From: Pseudomonadota bacterium
Lineage (GTDB): Bacteria; Pseudomonadota; Gammaproteobacteria; Acidiferrobacterales; UBA6901
Direction: 5' to 3'
Assembly (NCBI GenBank): GCA_021790335.1
Contig: JAJYEE010000002.1
Location: 68,164 to 132,163 of the forward strand
DNA: 64,000 nucleotides
Shown here: positions 27,427-36,290 of the stretch, piece after piece
How positions within the stretch are numbered: the first letter of the stretch is position 1
Layout of the letters: each line of letters begins with the position of its first letter
Notes under the pieces: generated by a model
What the model was told of the DNA's origin: nothing
Database searches by the model: none
Seen by the model: the letters and a program-made list of their open reading frames with translations, nothing else
Position numbers and translations under genes: made by a program

Positions 27427-28668
27427 TTGAGCAAGCGTCGCGTTGTCATTACCGGATTGGGAATAGTCTCCCCCCTCGGTATCGGTGTCGAGGAAAACTG
27501 GCTGGGCGTCAGTACCGGCAAGAACGGAATAGGCGCGATCACCCAGTTCGATGCCACCGGCTTTCCGTCGACCATCGCCGGCGAGGTGCGGAACTTCGAC
27601 CCCACGAAGTTCCTGACTGAGAAGGACGCGCGCAAGATGGACCGGTTCATGCAATTCGGCATGGCGGCGGGAATCGAGGCAATCAAGGATGCGGGGCTCG
27701 AGGTCAACGAAGGCAATGCCGAACGTATCGGCGTGCATATCGGGGCCGGCATCGGCGGCCTGCACAGCATCGAGAGCGGAACGCGTACGATGCTGGAAAA
27801 GGGCCACAGACGCATTTCGCCGTTCTACATCCCGATGACGATCATCAACATGATATCGGGAAATCTGTCGATACTCTTCGGCATGCGTGGACCGAATCTG
27901 GCTATGGTTACGGCTTGTGCGACCGCAACCCACGCGATTGGCGATGCTGGACGCATCATCGAGTACGGCGACGCGGACGTGATGGTGGCCGGCGGTGCCG
28001 AGGCGACCGTCACACCGACCGGCATGGCGGGTTTCGGCAACGCGCGTGCGCTCAGCACGCGCAACGACGATCCGGCCACCGCAAGCCGGCCATGGGACCG
28101 GGACCGGGACGGTTTCGTGCTGGGTGAGGGCGCGGGCGTCGTCGTTCTGGAGGAACTGGAATTCGCACGCAGACGCGGAGCACGCATCTATGCGGAGCTT
28201 TGCGGCTTCGGTATGAGCGGCGACGCGTATCATATGACCAGTCCGCAGGAAAGCGGTGACGGCGCGGCGCGCTGCATGCGCAATGCCCTGCGCAATGCCG
28301 GCATCGACCCCGGAGAGGTCCAGTACATCAATGCCCACGGAACTTCCACGCCACTGGGTGACCGCGCGGAGACCAATGCCGTCAAGAGCGCATTCGGCGA
28401 TCATGCCTACCGCCTGGCGTTGAGCTCCACAAAATCCATGACCGGCCACCTGCTCGGTGCCGCCGGAGGCGTTGAGGCGGTCTACACGGCGCTCGCCATC
28501 CATCACGGTGTGGTGCCGCCGACCATAAACCTGTTCACGCCGGAGCCGGGGTGCGATCTGGATTACGTGCCCAACACCGCCCGTGACATGCGGATCGATG
28601 TCGCGCTGTCCAACTCCTTCGGGTTCGGTGGCACCAACGGCACGGTGGTGATGCGGCGATTGAAGTGA
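27427..28668 (+). CDS. fabF: Beta-ketoacyl-ACP synthase II
   Basis: 413 aa. The start is a TTG at 27427, supported by the family N-terminus SKRRVVITGLGIVSPLG and by AGAGGA upstream. Cys-His-His active site: TACATATHAIGDA, HGTSTPLGD and KSMTGHLLGAAG. It extends acyl-ACP chains with malonyl-ACP. A TTG start plus the upstream terminator would lower its output compared with acpP. Confidence 0.96.
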   Translation: MSKRRVVITGLGIVSPLGIGVEENWLGVSTGKNGIGAITQFDATGFPSTIAGEVRNFDPTKFLTEKDARKMDRFMQFGMAAGIEAIKDAGLEVNEGNAERIGVHIGAGIGGLHSIESGTRTMLEKGHRRISPFYIPMTIINMISGNLSILFGMRGPNLAMVTACATATHAIGDAGRIIEYGDADVMVAGGAEATVTPTGMAGFGNARALSTRNDDPATASRPWDRDRDGFVLGEGAGVVVLEELEFARRRGARIYAELCGFGMSGDAYHMTSPQESGDGAARCMRNALRNAGIDPGEVQYINAHGTSTPLGDRAETNAVKSAFGDHAYRLALSSTKSMTGHLLGAAGGVEAVYTALAIHHGVVPPTINLFTPEPGCDLDYVPNTARDMRIDVALSNSFGFGGTNGTVVMRRLK

Positions 28669-30077
28669 GCCGGTCGTCTGCCGCCGGGGCCGCACCTGGC
28701 GGCGGATCATTTCTGGTCCAGGCGCTGGAATATATCCCCGATCTTGCGCAGCTTCACCGCTTTCGTCCCGAACGCTATCCACATCTGCTCGAGAGCGCGG
28801 CGGACGGCACGCCGCAGGCACGCTATGACATCCTGTTTGCCTTCCCGCGAAGCACCCTGTCGCTCGCGGCTGACCAGCGTGTCAGCCTCGACGGCCGGGA
28901 AGTCGGCGGCGATTTCCTTGCGAATCTCGGGCGGCTGTGGCGTGCCGAGTCGGTTGTACGCGAACAGGCCTGCGCGGAGACCCCGTTCCGCGGAGGATGG
29001 TTCCTCTACCTGGGCTACGAGCTGACACGCAATATCGAGCCGGCACTCGCATCGCTGCCGGTCGAGCCCGGACTCCCGGTCGCGTTCGCCACGCGCTTCG
29101 ATGCGGCCGTCGTGCACGATCGTGCTGCCAGCAGGGCCTATCTGGTCGCCGAAGCCGGACATGCCGCCTCCGACAGGCTGGCGGCGATGTCGGGGGATGT
29201 GAGTGACTGTGTGCCTTCGGCGGAGGCCAAAATCGAGGTCCTCGCGGTGCGGGAAGAGGATCCGGCGCTTTATCTCGACCGTATCGGGCGCACGCTCGGC
29301 TATATTGCCGCCGGCGACACGTTTCAGGTCAATCTGTCGCGCGGATGGGAGGTGGAGCTGCGCGACGAGCCGCAGCCGGTGGATCTTTATCGCAGTTTGC
29401 GGCAGGCGAACCCCGCGCCGTTCGCCGGTCTGGCTAGCCTTGGGGCAGGGCAGGCGGTGCTCAGTTCTTCGCCGGAGCGCCTGGTATGCGTGCGCGGTGA
29501 CCGCGTTTCCACGCGCCCCATCGCCGGGACCTACCCGCGCGGCGGCGATCCGGACGAAGATCAGGCGCTGGCCCGCGCGCTCCACCGCGACCCCAAGGAG
29601 CGGGCCGAACACGTGATGCTGATCGATCTGGAGCGCAACGATCTCGGGCGCATCTGCCGCCCGGGCACCATCCGCGTGCACGAGCGGATGCAGGTTGAGA
29701 CCTATCGCCATGTGCACCATCTGGTTTCGAGCGTAGAGGGAATCCTGCGCGCGGAAACCAGCCCCGCAGATGTGATCCGTGCACTGTTCCCCGGCGGTAC
29801 CATCACCGGCTGCCCGAAGGTGCGCACCCAGGAAATTATCGCTGAACTGGAACAGACGGCGCGCGGCCCGTATACCGGCTCCATGGGTTACCTGAACCGC
29901 GACGGAAGCATGGATCTCAACATTCTCATCCGCACCCTCGTTCAGCAGGGTCGGCACATCCGCCTGCGTGCCGGCGGCGGCATCGTCGCGGACTCGCAGC
30001 CGCATCGCGAGCTGCGCGAAACCTGCGCCAAGGCCAGGGGCCTGCTGGCAGCTTTTGGGGCTGATGCAATCCGATGA
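28665..30077 (+). CDS. pabB: Aminodeoxychorismate synthase component I (PabB)
   Basis: 470 aa, GTG 28665 overlapping the fabF stop. The chorismate-binding domain shows GDTFQVNLSRGWEVEL, SSSPERLVCV, HVMLIDLERNDLGRICRPGTI and FPGGTITGCPKVRTQEII. The first ~200 residues are the TrpE/PabB N-terminal domain. With a glutaminase subunit it turns chorismate into 4-amino-4-deoxychorismate for folate. The motif reads RPIAGT (~284), the anthranilate-synthase form, where E. coli PabB has PIKGT with a nucleophilic lysine. Its position next to pabC supports PabB. Confidence 0.88.
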   Translation: MSRSSAAGAAPGGGSFLVQALEYIPDLAQLHRFRPERYPHLLESAADGTPQARYDILFAFPRSTLSLAADQRVSLDGREVGGDFLANLGRLWRAESVVREQACAETPFRGGWFLYLGYELTRNIEPALASLPVEPGLPVAFATRFDAAVVHDRAASRAYLVAEAGHAASDRLAAMSGDVSDCVPSAEAKIEVLAVREEDPALYLDRIGRTLGYIAAGDTFQVNLSRGWEVELRDEPQPVDLYRSLRQANPAPFAGLASLGAGQAVLSSSPERLVCVRGDRVSTRPIAGTYPRGGDPDEDQALARALHRDPKERAEHVMLIDLERNDLGRICRPGTIRVHERMQVETYRHVHHLVSSVEGILRAETSPADVIRALFPGGTITGCPKVRTQEIIAELEQTARGPYTGSMGYLNRDGSMDLNILIRTLVQQGRHIRLRAGGGIVADSQPHRELRETCAKARGLLAAFGADAIR

Positions 30078-30940
30078 GCAGGAGCACCGAACGGGTGCCG
30101 GGGCCGGGTGCAAGCACGCTCGTTGACGGGGCGGACGCGGACCGGATTTCGGTGCTGGACCGGGCACTCCAGTATGGGGATGGAATATTCGAGACCCTGG
30201 CTGTGCACGCCAGGCAGCCGCTGCTGTGGGACCGGCACGTGGCGCGTTTGCGCGCCGGCTGTCTGCGCCTCGGTCTGGATGCGCCCGACGAGGCGGCACT
30301 GCGTGCCGATGTCGAGCGCCTGAGCCGTGGTTTCGAACGGAAAGTGATCAAGATCATTCTGACCCGCGGGTGCGCAGGACGCGGCTATGCCCCGCCGCAG
30401 GTGGCATCGCCGACGAGGGTGGTCAGTGCCTGGCCGTGGCCCGACTATCCTGCGCGCAACGCCCGCCTTGGCGTGGCTGTGCGCTGGTGCCGCACGCCGG
30501 CGTCGATCAATCCGGCTCTGGCCGGAATCAAGCATCTCAACCGCCTGGAACAGGTGCTGGCGCGCGCGGAATGGGGAAACGAATATGCCGAGGGGCTCAT
30601 GCGCGATCCTGACGGGTTTGTGGTGGAAGGCACCATGAGCAATGTGTTCGCCGTTTCCGGCGGCAGCCTGATCACCCCTGAACTGTCACGTTCTGGTGTT
30701 GCCGGCGTCATGCGGGCCGAGGTCATGGCTGCGGCACAGCGTCTGGGATTGCGCTGCGAGGAGGCGTGGATCACGGCCGCCGACCTGGAGAGGATGGACG
30801 AGATCTTTCTGACCAACAGCATCATCGGACTCTGGCCAGTCACGGCCCTGGCAGGCGGAACCTACCCGGTCGGAGAGATATCTCAGCTGTTGCGCAGGAC
30901 CATCCGCGAAGCCCAGTGTTTTGAAGTCGATACATCGTGA
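30074..30940 (+). CDS. pabC: Aminodeoxychorismate lyase
   Basis: 288 aa, ATGA overlap with pabB. It is a fold-type IV PLP enzyme: LQYGDGIFETLAV, GIKHLNRLEQVLAR (PLP lysine), EGTMSNVFAV and FLTNSIIGLWPV. It removes pyruvate from aminodeoxychorismate to give p-aminobenzoate. In many gammaproteobacteria pabC follows fabF directly and precedes mltG. Here pabB is added and a lipoprotein gene lies between pabC and mltG. Confidence 0.95.
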   Translation: MSRSTERVPGPGASTLVDGADADRISVLDRALQYGDGIFETLAVHARQPLLWDRHVARLRAGCLRLGLDAPDEAALRADVERLSRGFERKVIKIILTRGCAGRGYAPPQVASPTRVVSAWPWPDYPARNARLGVAVRWCRTPASINPALAGIKHLNRLEQVLARAEWGNEYAEGLMRDPDGFVVEGTMSNVFAVSGGSLITPELSRSGVAGVMRAEVMAAAQRLGLRCEEAWITAADLERMDEIFLTNSIIGLWPVTALAGGTYPVGEISQLLRRTIREAQCFEVDTS

Positions 30941-30979
30941 GCAGTGCCGGGATGCCGCATCCCATTGGTCGCCCATTCG

Positions 30980-31690
30980 CTATGGAATTGCCGGGACCGC
31001 CCGCTGTTCGTGGTTGCCGCCGAGGTGACGGTACGGAATGCACGGGTGCAGCGGCCGGATTTCCGACATGACCTGGTTCGCAAAAAGTATTCCCGCCGAA
31101 TGCACCGGCAATCCGCCAACCTGCAGCGCCTCGGCCGTCCAGGTGTTGCAGGTATGTAAGGCATCGTAGGTGCCGGTGGACGCATAGAATTCGCCATGCG
31201 ATGGGCCGGGTTCGGCGCGGACAAGTTTTCCCTGCCTGTCCTTTCGGAAATACGTCTCGAGGAACCCGTCGAGCCTGCGTATTCCGGATGGTGAAATGCA
31301 CAGCCAGCGCAGATCGGTGCCGGGTGATGGTTTCAATTTGTGCGCCTGGATTTCCTGGACGAAAATGACGCTGGAAGAGGGAAACAGCGCAGCGATCGCC
31401 TTCCCTGCATCCGGGCTGGCTGCCTCGTAAAAACGCCGGTTACCCCATCCGAACACCAGATACCGTGCCTTGGGAAATCGATGACGCAGATCGGTCAGAC
31501 CCGGACCGAGCGCTTTCGCCGGCAGAATGATGCCCGTATGCCAACCTTCATCGATGACGCCGACCGGTTCCTCCCGGGTGCGGTGCGGCGAGAGCGCCGC
31601 CGCATGCCGGCCAGATGGTGCTGGTTGCGAAAGTAGCGCGCCGGAAGCGCAGCCGCACAACAGACCTCCCGCCGCAATCGCGGCTTTCAT
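30980..31690 (-). CDS. DUF2459 family putative lipoprotein
   Basis: 236 aa from ATG 31690 (a start at 31714 is also open). The N-terminus has a short hydrophobic segment and a lipobox-like LLCGC, suggesting export and lipidation. The conserved family motif DEGWHTGIILPA and VFGWGNRRFYEA place it in DUF2459 (TIGR02117), a family of unknown function. HTCNTWTAEALQVGG near the C-terminus is also conserved, and the Cys/His pair hints at a peptidase- or amidase-like fold, as inference. It lies opposite to the surrounding cluster, convergent with pabC. Confidence 0.75.
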   Translation of the reverse strand: MKAAIAAGGLLCGCASGALLSQPAPSGRHAAALSPHRTREEPVGVIDEGWHTGIILPAKALGPGLTDLRHRFPKARYLVFGWGNRRFYEAASPDAGKAIAALFPSSSVIFVQEIQAHKLKPSPGTDLRWLCISPSGIRRLDGFLETYFRKDRQGKLVRAEPGPSHGEFYASTGTYDALHTCNTWTAEALQVGGLPVHSAGILFANQVMSEIRPLHPCIPYRHLGGNHEQRAVPAIP

Positions 31691-32378
31691 CCACGTTGGC
31701 GGGAAACAGGCCATCGCTCAGCCGCGATGACTGTTTCCCGGTCGCCTCTTGGCAACCGGAACCATGAGATCACCTCACCGGTCACTCGCGCCATTCAATT
31801 TCACTGCCCGCGTGCGATGATGGCGTCGAGACATTTCAGCGTCTGGCCCTTGTCGGCGGGTTTGACGCTCTTTATCTGCCACAGCCGGGGCCCGCGGCAG
31901 TCGGTTTCGCCGTGGAGTCTTTGTGACAGGCCGGCATCGGCCGGGCAGTGCCGATGGCGGGTGCGAACAGGGATTGCGTGATGCCCGCATAGGGTGAGGC
32001 AGGGCGGTTTTGGCGCCCAAACCCTTCGCCGCAGGCAGATACTGGCACGGAAACACGCAGCCTCTTGCTCGCAGTTCCTGCCGGCTAAATGTATCATAAC
32101 GTTATGAACATGCCGCAGTTTTTCCGCCTTTCCGGCCGAACTCGAAACCGGGCATACAGGTATGGATCCGCGCTTCGGAATCGCCTTGATGCCGGCAACG
32201 GGCAAGTTGTGTTGTGTCGATCCGTGGGGTACGCGGCGAATCGTTGCGCCCGGCTGCAAGATCCCGGGATCACGTTACCGCCGTGCGCATGCCGCGGACC
32301 GCGGCATGCGGTGTGCGCGCACCGGCGAGGGAAGCCGCACGCTGCGGTGATGGCGGTAGGAAATCTCGTCACAGCGAC
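31691..32378. other. 688-base region without a confident gene, upstream of mltG
   Basis: Overlapping ORFs on both strands show no recognisable domain. A minus-strand ORF ending at 31801 finishes with a plausible-looking tail (CRGPRLWQIKSVKPADKG) and may be a small unknown gene starting at ATG 32097. A perfect 14-bp palindrome spans its putative start. Confidence 0.35.
32094..32107. promoter_or_regulatory. Perfect 14-bp palindrome TCATAACGTTATGA, candidate operator
   Basis: The sequence is fully self-complementary in an AT-rich patch of otherwise GC-rich DNA, 272 bases before mltG. Such symmetry fits a dimeric repressor site. The regulator is unknown. Confidence 0.4.
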
Positions 32379-33491
32379 ATGAGGAGTCGGATTTTGGGAA
32401 AATTCGTCAAGGTGCTGAAGTATGGTCTCATGGCAGCGGCGGCCCTGGTGCTAGGAATGGCTGCTTACCTGCTCTGGTTCGGAATCACCCCGCTGTCGCC
32501 GGCGCGCAAGATCTACGTAGTGCAGCCCGGCACCAGTCTGCATGCCTTCAGCCGCGAGCTCTACGACCAGCATGTCCTGCCGGATCCGAACACCCTGGTG
32601 CTGCTGGCCTACCTGCGCGGTGAGAGTCGAAGTCTGAAGGCCGGCGAATATCGCTTCCACCACGGCGTCACGGCGTTCGACATTCTCGAGCAGGTGATCG
32701 CCGGAAAGGTGGCTCAGTATCCGTTCACCATCGTTGACGGCTGGACATTCGCCCAGGTCATGCAGTCGCTCGATGCGGCACCGCATCTGCTCCACACCTT
32801 GAGCGATCTGACGCCGGCCGAGATCATGGCGAGCCTGGGACATCCCGGGGTTTCGCCAGAAGGGCGGTTCTTCCCGGATACCTATGACTATGCAGCGGGT
32901 ATGTCCGATCGGATGATCCTGCAGCGCGCCTATCTCAGAATGCAGCGCACGCTGCGGAAGGAATGGGCCGATCGCGACCCGACCGTTCCGCTGAAAACGC
33001 CGGGTCAGGCCCTGATCCTGGCTTCCATCATCGAAAAAGAAGCGAGCCTGCCAAGCGAGCGCCGAATCATCGCCGGCGTGTTCGTCAACCGCCTACGGAT
33101 GGGCATGAGGCTGCAAACCGATCCGACCGTGATCTACGGCATGGGTAGCCGTTACCACGGCAAGATCACGACCGCGGATCTGCACCGCTGGACACCGTAC
33201 AATACCTACGTCATATCCGGCCTGCCGCCAACGCCGATTGCCATGCCGAGCGAGGATGCGCTGCATGCCGCGCTCAATCCGGCCGACACCAAGGCGCTTT
33301 ATTTTGTGGCGCGAGGGGATGGCACCCATGCATTTTCCGATACCCTGCAGGGCCAGGATCGGGCCGTCATGAAGTATCAGCTGCACGGCAGAAGTTCACC
33401 GCAACCGTTGGCAGCGGAGCGCAAGGCGAGACCGGTGCGGCAGGTGCGCCGCTCCGGTCCGCTGTCCCGCGTCGGTGACGCCGCGCCATGA
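32379..33491 (+). CDS. mltG: Endolytic murein transglycosylase MltG (YceG)
   Basis: 370 aa from ATG 32379; a TTG at 32394 with GAGGAG upstream is an alternative. One N-terminal membrane helix (LMAAAALVLGMAAYLLWF) is followed by a LysM-like region (YVVQPGTSLHAFSREL) and the YceG domain with catalytic Glu in LASIIEKEASLPSER. LQTDPTVIYGMG and YNTYVISGLPPTPIAMPS are hallmark motifs. It cleaves nascent glycan strands in the periplasm and sets strand length. A basic C-terminal tail of ~30 residues is extra. Confidence 0.95.
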   Translation: MRSRILGKFVKVLKYGLMAAAALVLGMAAYLLWFGITPLSPARKIYVVQPGTSLHAFSRELYDQHVLPDPNTLVLLAYLRGESRSLKAGEYRFHHGVTAFDILEQVIAGKVAQYPFTIVDGWTFAQVMQSLDAAPHLLHTLSDLTPAEIMASLGHPGVSPEGRFFPDTYDYAAGMSDRMILQRAYLRMQRTLRKEWADRDPTVPLKTPGQALILASIIEKEASLPSERRIIAGVFVNRLRMGMRLQTDPTVIYGMGSRYHGKITTADLHRWTPYNTYVISGLPPTPIAMPSEDALHAALNPADTKALYFVARGDGTHAFSDTLQGQDRAVMKYQLHGRSSPQPLAAERKARPVRQVRRSGPLSRVGDAAP

Positions 33492-34111
33492 TCCGGGGGC
33501 GGTTCCTCACGCTCGAGGGTATCGAGGGAGCCGGCAAAAGCACGAATCTGGAGTTCGTCCAGCAGCTGCTGCGGTCCGCCGCAATTCCTCATCTCGTGAC
33601 ACGTGAACCCGGAGGCACTGTTCTTGGCGAGGCATTGCGCGAAATCATGCTGCATGCAGATCGCACGGACATCTGTGCGGACAGCGAACTGCTGATGATG
33701 TTTGCCGCGCGCGCCCAGCACCTCGCTGAACGCATCCGGCCAGCCCTGGATGAGGGCATGTGGGTAGTGTGCGACCGGTTTACCGACGCCACCTATGCCT
33801 ACCAGGGAGGCGGGCGTGGCATACCCGATGAGCGCATCCGCATTCTCGAGAACTGGGTGCAGGGCGCGCTGCGGCCGGATCTGACACTGCTGTTCGATAT
33901 TCCGGTCGACCAGGGACTTGCACGGGCCGGCAGGCGCAGTGCTCCGGACCGTTTCGAGCGCGAAAAGCAGGAATTCTTCGAACGCGTACGCCGGCACTAC
34001 CTGGTGGCTGCTGCCCGCGAGCCGGGGCGCATCCGCGTCATTGATGGCGCACTCACACCGGGACAGGTCCAGGACGCGATCCGTGTGATCCTGCAGGAAT
34101 TCCTGCCGTGA
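33488..34111 (+). CDS. tmk: Thymidylate kinase
   Basis: 207 aa, ATGA overlap with mltG. P-loop EGIEGAGKST, DRX motif in VCDRFTDATYAYQGGGRG and lid region DRFEREKQEFFERVR are all present. It phosphorylates dTMP to dTDP. The mltG-tmk-holB-pilZ-tatD run is a classic gammaproteobacterial order, each gene overlapping or touching the next. Confidence 0.97.
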   Translation: MIRGRFLTLEGIEGAGKSTNLEFVQQLLRSAAIPHLVTREPGGTVLGEALREIMLHADRTDICADSELLMMFAARAQHLAERIRPALDEGMWVVCDRFTDATYAYQGGGRGIPDERIRILENWVQGALRPDLTLLFDIPVDQGLARAGRRSAPDRFEREKQEFFERVRRHYLVAAAREPGRIRVIDGALTPGQVQDAIRVILQEFLP

Positions 34112-35103
34112 ACACCAGCGCACGGCTATATCCGTGGACGCTGAGCCAGGCGCGTCGCATCACACAGGATATCGAACGCTTGCCGCATGCCCTGCTGCTC
34201 GCCGGACCGCGCGGTTTGGGCAAGGCCGCATGCGCTGCCCATGTGGCGCAGGTCCTGTGCTGCGAGCGCCCGGACGGTGCCGCACCATCGTCGTGCGGAA
34301 CCTGCCAGAACTGCCGTCTGCTGGCGGCCGGCACGCATCCCGACGTCCAGTGGGTGGTACCGGCGGAGGAAGGGAAAGCCGTCACCATCGATCAGATCCG
34401 GGCGCTGGCGCAGTTTCTGCACCTGCGGCCGCATATCGGACAGCGCAAGGTCGTCATCATTTCACCGGCCGAGGCGATGAACACCCATGCCGCGAACAGT
34501 CTGCTCAAGCTGCTGGAGGAGCCGCCACCGGACAGTCTGCTGCTTCTGGTCAGCTCCGATCCGGTACGGCTGCCGGCCACCGTGCGCAGCCGCTGCCAGC
34601 GGGTGACTTTCCCCCGGCCGGCACGCAGCGAAGCGCTGGCCTGGCTGCGGGCGATCGAGGGATTTCCCGGCGAGCAGGCCGAACTGCTTCTGGAACTGGC
34701 CGGCGGTGCACCGCTGCAGGCAGCGGCGCTGCAGCAGGACGGTTTTCTGGCGGTGCGCGGTGAACTGCTGGAGGATATCGAGACGCTCGGAACCGGGAAG
34801 GGAGATCCGGTTTCCTGTGCCGCACGCTGGAAATCGCATGGCGCGCGCCGCTGCCTGGAGTGGCTGGAGGGTGGGGTCATGGATCTGATCAGAATCGGCA
34901 TGGCGCCCACGCACGGAACCCTGGCGAACCGCGATTCCAGCGCGCGGTTGCATGTGCTGGAAAAGAGGTTAAACTTGAAACAGTTATTCCGTTTTCTTGA
35001 GGCGGTTTCCGAGAGCAGGCATCTTCTGGACGGACCCGCCGACGAACTGTTGCTGCTCGAGGACGTGCTGATTCGCTGGAGCAGACTGGCACAGCAGAAA
35101 TAG
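34108..35103 (+). CDS. holB: DNA polymerase III delta-prime subunit
   Basis: 331 aa, GTG 34108 overlapping the tmk stop. AAA+ fold with a modified P-loop GPRGLGKAA, zinc-binding cysteines in SCGTCQNCRLL, LLKLLEEPPPDSLLLLVSSDP and the SRC motif in VRSRCQRVTFP. The C-terminal clamp-loader collar region is helical. It is part of the clamp loader that places the beta clamp on DNA. The P-loop threonine is replaced by alanine, in line with delta-prime not hydrolysing ATP. Confidence 0.94.
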   Translation: MNTSARLYPWTLSQARRITQDIERLPHALLLAGPRGLGKAACAAHVAQVLCCERPDGAAPSSCGTCQNCRLLAAGTHPDVQWVVPAEEGKAVTIDQIRALAQFLHLRPHIGQRKVVIISPAEAMNTHAANSLLKLLEEPPPDSLLLLVSSDPVRLPATVRSRCQRVTFPRPARSEALAWLRAIEGFPGEQAELLLELAGGAPLQAAALQQDGFLAVRGELLEDIETLGTGKGDPVSCAARWKSHGARRCLEWLEGGVMDLIRIGMAPTHGTLANRDSSARLHVLEKRLNLKQLFRFLEAVSESRHLLDGPADELLLLEDVLIRWSRLAQQK

Positions 35104-35106
35104 CCC

Positions 35107-35475
35107 ATGGCCGAAAACATCAAACCGGTTGCTTCTGTCGCACGACCCGGCGTGCTTTCCCTCACTATCAAGGACAAGAACGCTTTGTATGCGGCCTACA
35201 TGCCGTATGTGAAGGGGGGCGGCATATTCATCCCCAGCACCAAGGCCTATAAGCTCGGTGACGAGGTATTCATGCTGCTCACGCTGATGGACAGCAAGGA
35301 GAAGATCCCCGTGGCGGGCCATGTGATATGGGTTACTCCGGTCGGGGCCCAGGGCAGCCGCGCCGCGGGCATCGGCATCCAGTTCAGCGAAAAAGACTCG
35401 GGTACTGCGCGCAACAAGATCGAGACCCTTCTCGCTGGCCAGCTCACCTCGGACAAGCCGACCCATACCATGTAA
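35107..35475 (+). CDS. pilZ: PilZ-domain protein (type IV pilus biogenesis PilZ)
   Basis: 122 aa, 3 bases after holB. A single PilZ fold: LSLTIKDKNALYAAYMPYVKGGGIFIPS, then GHVIWVTPVGAQGSRAAGIGIQF. The c-di-GMP-binding RxxxR and D/NxSxxG motifs are not clear. This matches canonical PilZ, which acts in pilus assembly rather than as a c-di-GMP receptor. The type IV pilus link is supported by the minor-pilin operon at 52-60 kb. Confidence 0.92.
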   Translation: MAENIKPVASVARPGVLSLTIKDKNALYAAYMPYVKGGGIFIPSTKAYKLGDEVFMLLTLMDSKEKIPVAGHVIWVTPVGAQGSRAAGIGIQFSEKDSGTARNKIETLLAGQLTSDKPTHTM

Positions 35476-36290
35476 TGCCGATGGCTTTTCTGACGGATTC
35501 CCACTGTCATATAACCTTCGAACCTCTCGCCAGCCAGCTTCCCAGGATTCTGCAGAATGCCCGCGCGAATGCGGTAGGCTGTCTGCTCTGCGTATCGGTG
35601 AATCTCGAAGGGTTCCCGCAGGTGCTGCAGGTCGCACACGACCAGCCGCAGGTCTATGCCTCGGTCGGCGTCCATCCCAGCGAGACCGAAGGCCAGGACC
35701 CGACGGTCGAGCAGCTCCTTGCCCTGGCCGACGACGCGCGCGTCGTGGCGATCGGCGAGACCGGACTGGACTACTATCGGTCGGCCGGTAACGAGGCGAG
35801 CCAGCAGGAACGCTTCCGCCGGCATATCCGCGCTGCCCGCGAATGCGGCAAGCCGCTGATCATTCACACACGTGAAGCTGCGGCCGACACGTTGCGCATC
35901 CTGCGGGAGGAGGGCGCGGAGCAGGTTGGCGGCGTCATGCACTGTTTTACCGAGGACTGGGATACGGCGAGCGCCGCCTTGGATCTGGGCTTTTACATCT
36001 CCTTCTCCGGCATCCTGACTTTCAAGAACGCCGACGCCCTGCGCGCTGTCGCCGCGCGCGTTCCCGAAGACCGGCTGCTGGTCGAAACCGATGCCCCCTA
36101 TCTTGCTCCGGTACCCTTCCGTGGTCAGACGAACGAGCCGGCGTATGTGCGACATGTTGCCGAACGGCTCGCCACGTTGCGCGACCTGAGCCTGGAGCGG
36201 ATCAGCGACGCCACCACCGGAAATTTCTTCAGGCTGTTTACCGCTGCCCGAATGCCCGATGGACCATCGTTGCAGCCGACGCAGTCCTGA
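35475..36290 (+). CDS. tatD: TatD-family metal-dependent DNase
   Basis: 271 aa from ATG 35475, sharing one base with the pilZ stop; a second ATG two codons on is possible. Metal-binding DSHCH, the Glu of IGETGLDYY, LIIHTREA, MHCFTE and ETDAPYLAP are all conserved. It is a TatD/YcfH hydrolase acting as 3'-5' DNase or RNase. Its 3' end overlaps the convergent PLP-enzyme gene by 53 bases. Confidence 0.94.
   Translation: MPMAFLTDSHCHITFEPLASQLPRILQNARANAVGCLLCVSVNLEGFPQVLQVAHDQPQVYASVGVHPSETEGQDPTVEQLLALADDARVVAIGETGLDYYRSAGNEASQQERFRRHIRAARECGKPLIIHTREAAADTLRILREEGAEQVGGVMHCFTEDWDTASAALDLGFYISFSGILTFKNADALRAVAARVPEDRLLVETDAPYLAPVPFRGQTNEPAYVRHVAERLATLRDLSLERISDATTGNFFRLFTAARMPDGPSLQPTQS

Noticed and set aside
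28707-30299. 530-aa minus-strand ORF antisense to pabB and pabC
   Set aside because: No motifs are visible and the plus-strand genes are clear.
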